From NCBI GenBank assembly GCA_036676475.1, contig JAKFCU010000046.1, positions 1-8,719 of the forward strand: a DNA stretch of 8,719 nt, given 5' to 3'. The position numbers were made by a program, and so were the translations under genes. This document shows, piece after piece, positions 1-6,574 of this stretch (positions are counted from its first letter, which is position 1; the number at the start of each line of letters is the position of its first letter). Source of the stretch: LC029 sp036676475. GTDB lineage: Bacteria; Bacillota; Bacilli; Aneurinibacillales; RAOX-1. The notes below the pieces were generated by a model. It was not told the origin of the DNA and did no database searches. It worked only from the letters and a program-made list of their open reading frames with translations.

Positions 1-147
1 TACGCTCAGGCAGCGATCCAAACGGTATACGAAAATCAACTCATGGTCGGCCACAATGGCTCCTTCCAGCCCCAGGCGAAAGTCACCAGGGAAATGGCAG
101 CGGTCGTTGCCGTGCAGATCTTTAAAAAAGTAAATCAAGCAGAATAA
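1..147 (+). CDS. C-terminal fragment of an SLH-domain surface protein (5' end outside window)
   Basis: Frame 1 is open from the window edge to a TAA at 145-147 and encodes 48 residues. The stretch contains an AI-x-x-VYE helix, then L-M-x-G-x-N-G-x-FQP and the TREMAAVVA helix, which is the characteristic second half of an S-layer homology repeat (the TRAE/TREM motif). SLH repeats bind pyruvylated secondary cell-wall polymer and hold proteins on the outside of the wall. The protein ends ten or so residues after the repeat, so this is the last SLH unit at the C-terminus. The N-terminal functional part is not in the window and cannot be named from it. The gene lies 59 bases upstream of a DUF4430 lipoprotein and ECF transporter genes, which suggests a linked surface function such as ligand capture (inference). 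Confidence 0.85.
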   Translation, partial: YAQAAIQTVYENQLMVGHNGSFQPQAKVTREMAAVVAVQIFKKVNQAE

Positions 148-148
148 T

Positions 149-190
149 AGGAACGAAGAGTTGCTCCCATCAGCAACTCTTCGTTCCTTG
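149..190 (+). terminator. Long perfect hairpin between the SLH gene and the lipoprotein gene
   Basis: A 17-base arm at 149-165 pairs perfectly with 172-188 around a 6-base loop (166-171). It starts one base after the SLH stop codon. The downstream run is only TTGTT, so the U-tract is weak for an intrinsic terminator. Only about ten bases separate the hairpin from the next Shine-Dalgarno sequence, which leaves no room for a separate promoter downstream of it. It may therefore be a partial terminator or a message-stabilising intercistronic stem rather than a complete stop. Confidence 0.7.
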
Positions 191-206
191 TTAAGCTCAG
201 GGGGAA

Positions 207-914
207 ATGATGAAAAAACAGATTATACATAGTCTAGTCGTACTAATCCTTCTTTCAGGTTGTAATACCGGGACAGTTTCTCCAGAAACGCAACAGCAAG
301 AGATCCAACAAGAGACCAAACCAGAAATCCAAGCACCCATTGAGAAAAAAGCAGTCGCAGTACCACCTGAGCCTGAGTCAAAGCCTAAACCAGCAGCTCA
401 ACCCCTACCGCCTTCTACAGTGGAGACCACGCAGACTGCTCAGCCCGCTCCAGCCTCTAAGCCATCTCCACCCTCTCAGCCCCAACCAAAGGCTGAGACG
501 CCTAAAACGGCTAGTCCCACTCCGAAGCTCCCTTCTCCTCCTCCCCCGGTTCAGGAGAAACAGCAGGAAACCGTCAAGCTTTCGATTACGGGAGACGCTG
601 AACAAGGAGTCATTCTTCCTCTTACAGAAGTGAAAGTAGAAAAAGGGGATTCGGTACTTGATGCTTTACAGAGAGTTTTAAAAGAAAAGGGCATTCAGAT
701 GGAGTACAGCGGAACAAAAGGGATGGCTTATGTAGAGGGAATTAATAACCTATATGAATTTGATCATGGACCTAAGAGCGGCTGGATGTTTCGGGTGAAT
801 GGAACCTTTGCCTCGAAAAGTGCAGGCAGCTTTTCCATCCAGCCCGGCGATCAGATCGAATGGCTTTATACACTCGATTTAGGCAGAGATCTCGGATCGA
901 AGGTGGTGGAATGA
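207..914 (+). CDS. DUF4430 (transcobalamin-like) lipoprotein of an ECF transporter operon
   Basis: Predicted membrane-anchored extracellular lipoprotein of 235 residues. Residues 1-18 are a lysine-led hydrophobic signal, and the lipobox L-L-S-G-C puts the lipidated cysteine at 19. Residues about 20-122 form a low-complexity Pro/Gln/Lys/Glu/Ser linker, probably an extended stalk through the wall. Residues about 123-230 match DUF4430: a KGDSVLDAL helix, a glycine-rich middle, SGWMFRVNGT (191-200) and PGDQIEWLY (213-221). DUF4430 is related to the C-terminal beta domain of eukaryotic transcobalamin and intrinsic factor, hence a cobalamin-binding guess. ATG codons occur at 207 and 210. AGGGGG at 199-204 lies only 2 bases from the first but 5 from the second, so 210 may be the true start. 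The stop overlaps the EcfT start by four bases (ATGA). The binding role is inference; the domain call is firm. Confidence 0.88.
   Translation: MMKKQIIHSLVVLILLSGCNTGTVSPETQQQEIQQETKPEIQAPIEKKAVAVPPEPESKPKPAAQPLPPSTVETTQTAQPAPASKPSPPSQPQPKAETPKTASPTPKLPSPPPPVQEKQQETVKLSITGDAEQGVILPLTEVKVEKGDSVLDALQRVLKEKGIQMEYSGTKGMAYVEGINNLYEFDHGPKSGWMFRVNGTFASKSAGSFSIQPGDQIEWLYTLDLGRDLGSKVVE
900..906 (+). promoter_or_regulatory. Ribosome binding site deciding the EcfT start at 911
   Basis: AAGGTGG lies four bases before the ATG at 911, which overlaps the TGA of the lipoprotein gene as ATGA. The upstream in-frame ATG at 860 sits inside the DUF4430 coding sequence and has no purine-rich site before it. The start at 911 is therefore preferred, with translational coupling to the lipoprotein. 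Confidence 0.7.
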
Positions 915-1795
915 ACCCGGTCTTTCGGCGGCTTCATCCCTTTACCTGCTTTACCTTCTATCTTGGCTTTATCCTGCTCAGCATGATTCTCTTACATCCC
1001 CTTTTCCTGCTCACAGGAATCTTGGGGATCATCATCATAATCATCCTTCACGGTGGAGGGAGTCTGGTGAAGAAATATTTTCCCTACTATCTAGGGATGG
1101 GGGGAATCGTGGCTATCGCGAACCCCCTATTTAACCACCGTGGGTCACATGTTCTCTTTACCTTTTGGAACCAGCCGGTCACCCTGGAAGCCGTCCTCTA
1201 TGGGCTGATCATGATGCTTTCTTTACTTTCGATTCTTCTGGTCTTTATTTCGTTTAATTTGGTATTGACACCAAACCGTTTTCTGTTTCTATTTGCTAAC
1301 CGATTCAATAAAAGCGCTCTACTGCTGATGCTTTCTGTTCGCTTTGTTCCTTTGCTCAAAAGACGGCTGACGCAAATCCTAACCATTCAGAAAACCAGAG
1401 GCATCGACCCGATGGAGGGCCCATTAAAAAAAAGAATGACCGATGGCATGTTGATCTTACAGCTCCTTGTCACCTGGTCGCTTGAAGAAGCCTTTCAAAC
1501 CGCAGATTCCATGACCGCACGGGGGTATGGGGTGAAAGCTCACCGCGGGCATTATGTTCCCTATCGTTGGGACCGGCGCAATCAATTCATTCTCCTGCTT
1601 TTGATTCTTAGTAGCGGCAGTTGTCTGATCGGATGGCTGATGGGGTATGGAACCTTTGCGGTTTATCCGCGGTTAGGCACTTTAACCTTTCAGCTCTGGG
1701 ATGCCTTTTTTTATTTCTGTTTTCTTTTCTTTATCTTGATTCCGATCGTTCTTGAAGGGAGGGAAAAAATGAAATGGCTGTCATCTATGAACTAG
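911..1795 (+). CDS. ecfT: ECF transporter transmembrane coupling protein (EcfT/CbiQ family)
   Basis: Membrane protein of 294 residues that joins the substrate-binding S component to the ATPases of an energy-coupling factor importer. Hydrophobic segments lie roughly at 13-47, 58-72, 94-118, 225-243 and 262-282. The cytoplasmic part carries the two coupling-helix signatures of the family: a TRG at 162-164 (QKTRGID) and the classical E-E-A..ARG at 191-205, ending SMTARGYG. These Ala-Arg-Gly motifs sit in grooves on the two ATPase domains. The length is slightly above the usual 260-270 residues. The gene is coupled to the lipoprotein upstream by ATGA and overlaps the ATPase gene by 22 bases. In comparative-genomic naming such a protein beside a fused ATPase and dedicated S component would be the V subunit of a TUV-type transporter. 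The substrate cannot be read from this subunit. Confidence 0.92.
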   Translation: MNPVFRRLHPFTCFTFYLGFILLSMILLHPLFLLTGILGIIIIIILHGGGSLVKKYFPYYLGMGGIVAIANPLFNHRGSHVLFTFWNQPVTLEAVLYGLIMMLSLLSILLVFISFNLVLTPNRFLFLFANRFNKSALLLMLSVRFVPLLKRRLTQILTIQKTRGIDPMEGPLKKRMTDGMLILQLLVTWSLEEAFQTADSMTARGYGVKAHRGHYVPYRWDRRNQFILLLLILSSGSCLIGWLMGYGTFAVYPRLGTLTFQLWDAFFYFCFLFFILIPIVLEGREKMKWLSSMN

Positions 1796-3456
1796 ATCAA
1801 ATCAGCTTTACGTTTCCTGAAGAGGAACAGCCGGTTTTACAGGATATCTCCCTTCGGATTTACGAAGGAGAGTTTCTCACCCTTGCCGGTCCATCCGGAT
1901 GCGGGAAGTCCACGTTTCTCCGCCTCCTCAAAAAAGAAGTTCAACCGGTTGGCACCATGACAGGAGACATCCGTTTTCGCGGGAAATCCCTGGATTTCAT
2001 CGCGGGGATTGAATCGGTGGAAACGATCTCGATGGTGTTTCAGGATCCGGAAAATCAGCTTATTATGGATGAGGTGGAGCATGAGCTTGCTTTTCCTTTG
2101 GAAAATCTGGATCTTTCCCAAGATCTTATGAAAAAAAGAATGGCGGAGATGACAAGTTTTCTGGGGATCAACCCTTGGCTAGACAAGAAAACCCACCAGC
2201 TGTCAGGCGGGCAAAAGCAGCTCTTAAACCTGGCTACCTCTTTAGTCATTCACCCGCAGGTGATTCTGCTGGATGAACCAACGGCCCAATTAGATCCTAT
2301 CGCCGCAAAGGAACTCCTGCAAATGCTGAAACGGCTCAATGAAGAGTTTGGCATGACCGTGGTCCTCATCGAGCATCGACTCGAAGACGTGCTGCCGATC
2401 ACCGACCGAATCCTTTTTATGGATCAAGGAAAGATCGATTATCTGGGGACCCCTCAAACGGTTATGAAGGAAATGAAGGCCAGAAAGGATGCGAAATTTA
2501 TCTCCTATCTTCCTTCCATCAGCCAAATCTACCTATCCCTGTCCCCTTCTAGTGAATCCACGACGATTCCGATTACCGTAAAAGAGGGCAGAAAGTGGAT
2601 TCGAGAGTGGTTGCCTGTAAGTCCGAAGCAAGCCGATCAGCCGGTTTCAAAGGAGGGTGACTCGCCATTTCCACCCCTGATGGAGTTGAAAAATGTTCAT
2701 TATCAATATAAAAAAAATGTAGATTATATCCTGAAACAGGTCGATCTCCAGCTTTATTCCCATGATTTTTTAGCGGTCTTTGGGGGAAATGGCACCGGTA
2801 AATCGACTTTACTGCAGGTCATGACAGGTTTGCTTCATCCGCAGCAAGGACACATCCTGCTCGAAGGAAAAAGGCTCAAGAGCTATCCTTCCCGTGAACG
2901 TTATCAAAAGATCGGTTATCTTGCGCAAAACCCGATGCTTCACTTCATCCATGACTCGGTGAAGAAGGAGCTGTCCCATACGCTTAGCCAATTTCCCCAT
3001 CTTCAGCTAGAACACGAGCTGGGGAGTTTGGTGAAGCGCTTAGGCATTCGTCATTTGTTTGAGCGTCACCCTCATGATTGCAGCGGGGGAGAAAAGCAGA
3101 AGATCGCTCTGGCTGGCGTTTTGCTGAGAAAGCCTGACATCCTGATCCTCGATGAGCCAACCAAAGGGTTGGATCCCCTTTCCAAACAGGAGCTCGGAGG
3201 TATTTTACAGGAGATCCACCAATCGGGCGTCACCTTAGTGATGGTCACGCATGACTTGGAATTTGCCGCCCGGCATGCCACACGCTGTGCCATGCTTTTT
3301 CAAGGGATACTGACATCCCAGGGAACCCCTCAGCAATTTTTTCAGGAAAATTATTTCTATACCACGGCCATCAATCGAATGGTTCGAGAGGTTTTACCTG
3401 GGGTGATCACGAAAGAGGAGGTATTGGCAGCATGCTGCGTTCCCATATCCTCCTAA
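1774..3456 (+). CDS. Fused double ATPase of an ECF transporter (EcfA-EcfA' in one chain)
   Basis: This 560-residue cytoplasmic protein holds two complete ABC ATPase domains that power the importer. Domain 1 (about 1-235): Walker A GPSGCGKST at 39-47, Q-loop Q90, signature LSGGQ at 143-147, Walker B VILLDE at 163-168, switch His 201. A linker of about 65 residues follows. Domain 2 (about 302-530): Walker A GGNGTGKST at 337-345, Q-loop Q385, signature CSGGE at 436-440, Walker B ILILDE at 456-461, switch His 493. Both sites keep the catalytic glutamate, so both look active. ECF ATPases are often two separate genes; fusions are known, for example YkoD-like proteins and the U subunits of TUV-type systems. 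An aagggaggg site lies 10 bases before the ATG. The start lies inside the end of ecfT, and the end overlaps the S-component gene by 25 bases. Confidence 0.95.
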   Translation: MAVIYELDQISFTFPEEEQPVLQDISLRIYEGEFLTLAGPSGCGKSTFLRLLKKEVQPVGTMTGDIRFRGKSLDFIAGIESVETISMVFQDPENQLIMDEVEHELAFPLENLDLSQDLMKKRMAEMTSFLGINPWLDKKTHQLSGGQKQLLNLATSLVIHPQVILLDEPTAQLDPIAAKELLQMLKRLNEEFGMTVVLIEHRLEDVLPITDRILFMDQGKIDYLGTPQTVMKEMKARKDAKFISYLPSISQIYLSLSPSSESTTIPITVKEGRKWIREWLPVSPKQADQPVSKEGDSPFPPLMELKNVHYQYKKNVDYILKQVDLQLYSHDFLAVFGGNGTGKSTLLQVMTGLLHPQQGHILLEGKRLKSYPSRERYQKIGYLAQNPMLHFIHDSVKKELSHTLSQFPHLQLEHELGSLVKRLGIRHLFERHPHDCSGGEKQKIALAGVLLRKPDILILDEPTKGLDPLSKQELGGILQEIHQSGVTLVMVTHDLEFAARHATRCAMLFQGILTSQGTPQQFFQENYFYTTAINRMVREVLPGVITKEEVLAACCVPISS

Positions 3457-4112
3457 TTACGATTTTTTCAAGTGCTATCGTCTTGGCCTTATTATCCGTA
3501 TACTTTCAAGATCAGTATCTTCTCTTTAGCATCGTTCTTATTTTATTGATGATGGCACCCTTTTTTATTCGTTTTGAACGGCGCAAGCTGGATGCCAAAG
3601 AAATCGTTCTCATCGCCATCTTAGCGGCGATTGCAGCCGTCAGTCGGGTTCCTTTTGCCCCATTGCCAAGCGTGCAGCCGACGACCTTTGTCATTATCGT
3701 ATCCGCGTTGGTCTTTGGAGCCGAAACTGGTTTTATGATTGGCGCGGTTGCTGCCCTTGTATCCAACCTGTTTTTAGGTCAAGGTCCATGGACCCCCTGG
3801 CAGATGTTTACTTGGGGAATGGTAGGATATTCAGCAGGCATGCTGCGAAATACGTGGTGGATGGGGAAAAAGTTGGGGCTCCTCTTCTTTGGCTTTGTAT
3901 GGGGCTTTCTTTTTGGCTGGGTGATGAACATGAGCTTTGTCTTCGGATTTATGGCCGAAGTCAGTATCTCCGCCTTTCTGACCGCGATGTTAAGCAGTGC
4001 TTTCTTTGATTTGGCCCATGCCATATCTAATGTCTTCTTTCTCGCGGTATTCGGGTCAAGCTGGGTCAAAATATTGATGAGATTTAAGAAGAAATACGGG
4101 CTTCTTTATTGA
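3432..4112 (+). CDS. ECF transporter S component, probable cobalamin/corrinoid binder
   Basis: Integral membrane protein of 226 residues that would bind the vitamin or other small molecule and deliver it to the EcfT-ATPase module. Hydrophobic segments lie near 5-21, 27-46, 56-72, 83-113, 121-137, 147-171 and 179-208. The middle is typical of S components: an AILAAIAAVSR helix (62-72), PSVQPTTF (79-86), then VFGAETGFMIGAV (94-106) and GQGPWTPWQM (116-125) leading to a glycine-rich helix. The resemblance is to the group that includes CbrT, described as a cobalamin S component in lactobacilli; this family placement is from memory of the motif pattern, not a search. GAGGAGG at 3415-3421 lies 10 bases before the ATG, inside the ATPase gene. 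It is the last gene of the operon. Confidence is high for S component, moderate for substrate. Confidence 0.85.
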   Translation: MLRSHILLITIFSSAIVLALLSVYFQDQYLLFSIVLILLMMAPFFIRFERRKLDAKEIVLIAILAAIAAVSRVPFAPLPSVQPTTFVIIVSALVFGAETGFMIGAVAALVSNLFLGQGPWTPWQMFTWGMVGYSAGMLRNTWWMGKKLGLLFFGFVWGFLFGWVMNMSFVFGFMAEVSISAFLTAMLSSAFFDLAHAISNVFFLAVFGSSWVKILMRFKKKYGLLY

Positions 4113-4156
4113 CAGGGTACCATCAACATTTTGACATCATGTTGGCGGCGACTGTC
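4111..4156 (+). other. Nested inverted repeat just after the S-component gene
   Basis: GACAG at 4111-4115 can pair with CTGTC at 4152-4156, and inside it CAACAT at 4124-4129 can pair with ATGTTG at 4139-4144. No T-run follows, so this does not read as a standard intrinsic terminator, but it is the only stem-loop close to the 3' end of the ECF operon. It may act as an end-of-message structure. Confidence 0.3.
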
Positions 4157-4170
4157 GATTAACGATTCGC

Positions 4171-4350
4171 TAATCGGAAATTTTCCGGTTATCAAACCAT
4201 ATTAGAATTAGAGGTGCTGTCTAAGCGGAAAAATTCCGATTATAGCTCCAAATTACATTCAAAATGAGTTATTTTAACACTGTAATCGGAAATTTTCCGC
4301 CTAATCCCCTACTTTCAGGCCTAGTATGGATCGTAGACGGAAAAATTCCA
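4171..4350. repeat. Four spaced copies of a 13-base near-palindrome in the convergent intergenic region
   Basis: Copies lie at 4175-4187, 4226-4238, 4287-4299 and 4338-4350. Copies 1 and 3 are identical (CGGAAATTTTCCG). Copy 2 is CGGAAAAATTCCG, and copy 4 is the same except that its last base is A. Start-to-start distances are 51, 61 and 51 bases, so like copies are 112 bases apart. The sequence between copies is not conserved. Copies 1 and 2 have TAA before and TTA after, extending the inverted repeat. The arms could form short hairpins in RNA of either strand. The block fills most of the 256-base gap between the ECF operon and the protease operon, which otherwise shows no gene. Function is unknown; this looks like a dispersed intergenic repeat family or a multi-site protein-binding region. 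Confidence 0.7.
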
Positions 4351-4368
4351 CTAAGCTAAGAGTCCTGC

Positions 4369-4950
4369 TTACTTTTTGATCACCTGGTATGCCCCATTAA
4401 TCATGATATAAGCTGTTTTGGAATCAGATGTAATTTGTAAGCCCCGTTCATCGGATCGCGGGATCATAATCAAATGATTAGCCGGTACCACTTGTCCCCC
4501 CTCGATATTTTTCCCTGACGTTACATTAGGAAGCCCATCCCCATTCTGGCCGGCAACTGCCTTGACTTTTCCTGATCGTACAATAAATTCGGTGCCCGCA
4601 CTTCCGATCACCTTATCCCCTGGTTCCAAGGCCTCCACCACCAAACCGCTAGTTGGCGCGGCCCACTCTCCACCGGAAGAAGATGGAGGGGTATTGGAAA
4701 TATTTCCTACCTTATCGTTAATCAGTTTTTCTACTTCACTCTTGGTCAATCCGGCAGAAGAAGAATTGGAACCACCTGTATTCGGTGACAACCCTGTAGC
4801 TTTGGAAAAAAGTTGATCCACATAGCTCTTGGTTACTAGCGGGTCATCGGTTGAACCTGGAACGGACGTCAACCCTGATGCAGCGGCTACCCCTCCAGCT
4901 AGCAGCACTCCTCCTATGATAAGAAACTTGGTGATCCATTTTTTCTTCAC
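4369..4950 (-). CDS. Small exported protein of unknown function with a DPLVTKSYVDQ motif
   Basis: Protein of 193 residues that I cannot assign to a named family. Residues 1-25 are a lysine-led hydrophobic signal or anchor (a possible AAA-type cleavage near 22-24). Then follow GSTDDPLVTKSYVDQLF (32-48), a Ser/Gly/Asn-rich spacer, and a second similar element LTKSEVEKLINDKVG (68-82), so the L-TKS-x-V pattern occurs twice. After a Pro/Ser linker, residues 95-193 look like a compact beta-rich domain with GTEFIVRSGKVKAV (119-132), an NVTSGKNI segment and NHLIMIPRSDERG (158-170). I recall similar uncharacterised proteins in spore-forming Bacillota. The start codon is GTG at 4950-4948, supported by AAAGGA nine bases upstream. 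The gene starts 26 bases after the S8 protease gene and ends the minus-strand operon, so a role with the two proteases outside the cell is plausible but unproven. Confidence 0.75.
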   Translation of the reverse strand: MKKKWITKFLIIGGVLLAGGVAAASGLTSVPGSTDDPLVTKSYVDQLFSKATGLSPNTGGSNSSSAGLTKSEVEKLINDKVGNISNTPPSSSGGEWAAPTSGLVVEALEPGDKVIGSAGTEFIVRSGKVKAVAGQNGDGLPNVTSGKNIEGGQVVPANHLIMIPRSDERGLQITSDSKTAYIMINGAYQVIKK

Positions 4951-4976
4951 GATGATCTATCCTTTCTACTCTTGTT

Positions 4977-6563
4977 CTATTCAGAAGGCTTGTACTTTAA
5001 ATTTAAATAGTACTCTCCTGACGATGCATTACCATAATAATCCTGTATCTGCAAAAAAATCCGTCCAGGAGAGATCTGGCCCTTCCATTGCTCTTTCTGC
5101 CCATTGCCCGCACTTCCCTGATCGATTTCTGTTTTCCATTTCCCTTCCTGTTCAATGGTGAGAACAGGATCTACGTGAAGCGAATCTACCTTTACCTCTA
5201 GTTCTAGCTGTCCTGATTTTGGATAAGCGATCTGAAACCAGTCAGCATCCTTTTTCTTGTGGAAATTCCCCCTCATACTCATAGACTGCTGATAAGGGAG
5301 TTTGACTGCTTGCTCCCGTTTATCATTGGCTTCATAGGCATCTTCCTTTTGCGCAAATGAGGTCGATAATTCATAGGGAATACTCTTGCTAGGTGTGGAG
5401 GACATAATCCGCAAGTAGACAGGTCCCTTTTCCACTAGTACCTTCATCTTTTGTTTTGTTGTCCATCGCTTTTGTTTGGAATCATGCAGTTCCATTGAGA
5501 GATTGGTTTGATTGGTTTGAATATCAAGGTAGCCATCGTACGGAACATCCAACCGGTACCAGTCAACCAGATCTTGTCCACTAAGTAAAGCTTGCGTATG
5601 TTCGACGATAGACAAGGTAGCAGCCTGCTCCATTTGCTGATTCGGTTCAAATCCATCGGCAGGAACAGCTTTCGCCTTCTTTACCGCCTCGGCTGCATTC
5701 ACCAATCCATATCCCGCATCCCGGTCCCATCCCTTCGCACCTAAGTCTTGGGAAGTCGTTTTCAATACTTGACGAAGTTGAAAGGGAGTAAGACTAGGGT
5801 TCTCCTTGAGAATAAGTGCGGCAATCCCAGCGATTTGCGGGGCGGCAAAAGAAGTCCCCGATCTTTCTTTATAGCCTCCCTTTAGGGTAGTCGTTTTGAT
5901 GTTCACCCCCGGAGCGACCAGGTCAAGTCCCGGACCCCGATTAGAGTAAGCTAGCACTTTATTCTGCCGATCGATCGCCCCAACCGATAGTACGGTCGGA
6001 AAGGCTCCTGGATAAGAAAGATCGCTAGAATCATTACCACCTGCCGCAATGACCAAGACCCCTTTCTCTTCCGCATAGTGAACCGCTTCCTCCAAATCAG
6101 AAGAATAAATGGGATCTCCCAGGGACATGAGAATGATTTTGGCTCCGAGTTGGACTGAAAGGCGAATCCCCTTGGCTAAACGTTCCGCTTCACCAATCCC
6201 ATGGGCATCCAGCACTTTAATCGGCATGATTTTAGCCTTTTCCAATACACCCTGGACCGTTGAGTTGACTATTCCTTTTGCTGCCAGTATTCCCGCCACA
6301 CCCGTACCATGTCCATTGTCATCAAGGGGAGGCTTACTCGAATCAATGAGATTAAATCCTGGAACCAGATTTGACTTTAGTTCCGGATGGTTCAAATCCA
6401 CTCCTGTATCCAATACAGCAATTGTGATGTTTGGGTTCTCCTTGGCGGTCTTCCAGGCTTCCAAAACTTTCGTTTTTTCAAGATGAAAGATAGATTCTGC
6501 TTTTGCGGAAAGTGGATAGAACAAAAGAAGGAATAACAGAAACCATCGGAAATTCTTCATCAT
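4977..6563 (-). CDS. Secreted subtilisin-family (S8) serine protease with two PPC-like domains
   Basis: Predicted secreted endopeptidase of 528 residues. The signal peptide is about 1-22, ending AKA. The catalytic triad is clear: Asp52 in AVLDTGVD, His85 in NGHGTGVAG and Ser238 in SGTSFAAP; the oxyanion-hole Asn is 177 in AAGGND. The catalytic domain spans about 26-295. After it come two tandem regions resembling bacterial pre-peptidase C-terminal (PPC) domains, about 302-402 (DGFEPN start, then DWYRLDVP) and 406-526 (DAYEAND start, then DADWFQIAYP); these are usually removed or help binding and secretion. Only about 25 residues separate the signal from the first catalytic strand, so the normal I9 inhibitor propeptide of roughly 70-80 residues is absent. 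ATG codons lie at 6563 and 6560, with AAGAGG 6 and 9 bases upstream of them respectively. The gene begins 11 bases after the S41 peptidase stop, so it is probably co-transcribed with it. Confidence 0.93.
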   Translation of the reverse strand: MMKNFRWFLLFLLLFYPLSAKAESIFHLEKTKVLEAWKTAKENPNITIAVLDTGVDLNHPELKSNLVPGFNLIDSSKPPLDDNGHGTGVAGILAAKGIVNSTVQGVLEKAKIMPIKVLDAHGIGEAERLAKGIRLSVQLGAKIILMSLGDPIYSSDLEEAVHYAEEKGVLVIAAGGNDSSDLSYPGAFPTVLSVGAIDRQNKVLAYSNRGPGLDLVAPGVNIKTTTLKGGYKERSGTSFAAPQIAGIAALILKENPSLTPFQLRQVLKTTSQDLGAKGWDRDAGYGLVNAAEAVKKAKAVPADGFEPNQQMEQAATLSIVEHTQALLSGQDLVDWYRLDVPYDGYLDIQTNQTNLSMELHDSKQKRWTTKQKMKVLVEKGPVYLRIMSSTPSKSIPYELSTSFAQKEDAYEANDKREQAVKLPYQQSMSMRGNFHKKKDADWFQIAYPKSGQLELEVKVDSLHVDPVLTIEQEGKWKTEIDQGSAGNGQKEQWKGQISPGRIFLQIQDYYGNASSGEYYLNLKYKPSE

Positions 6564-6574
6564 TATCTACCTCT

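Noticed and set aside
340..633. Overlapping reading frames on both strands across the proline-rich linker
   Set aside because: These are produced by the low-complexity C-rich linker of the lipoprotein; the products are Leu/Arg/Pro-rich with no domain and no ribosome site.
860..910. Longer EcfT reading from the ATG at 860
   Set aside because: It lies inside the DUF4430 coding sequence, lacks a ribosome site, and adds a charged extension; ATG 911 has AAGGTGG four bases upstream and the ATGA overlap.
4171..4350. CRISPR array
   Set aside because: Repeats are only 13 bases, A/T-cored and not identical, spacers differ in length, and there are no cas genes.
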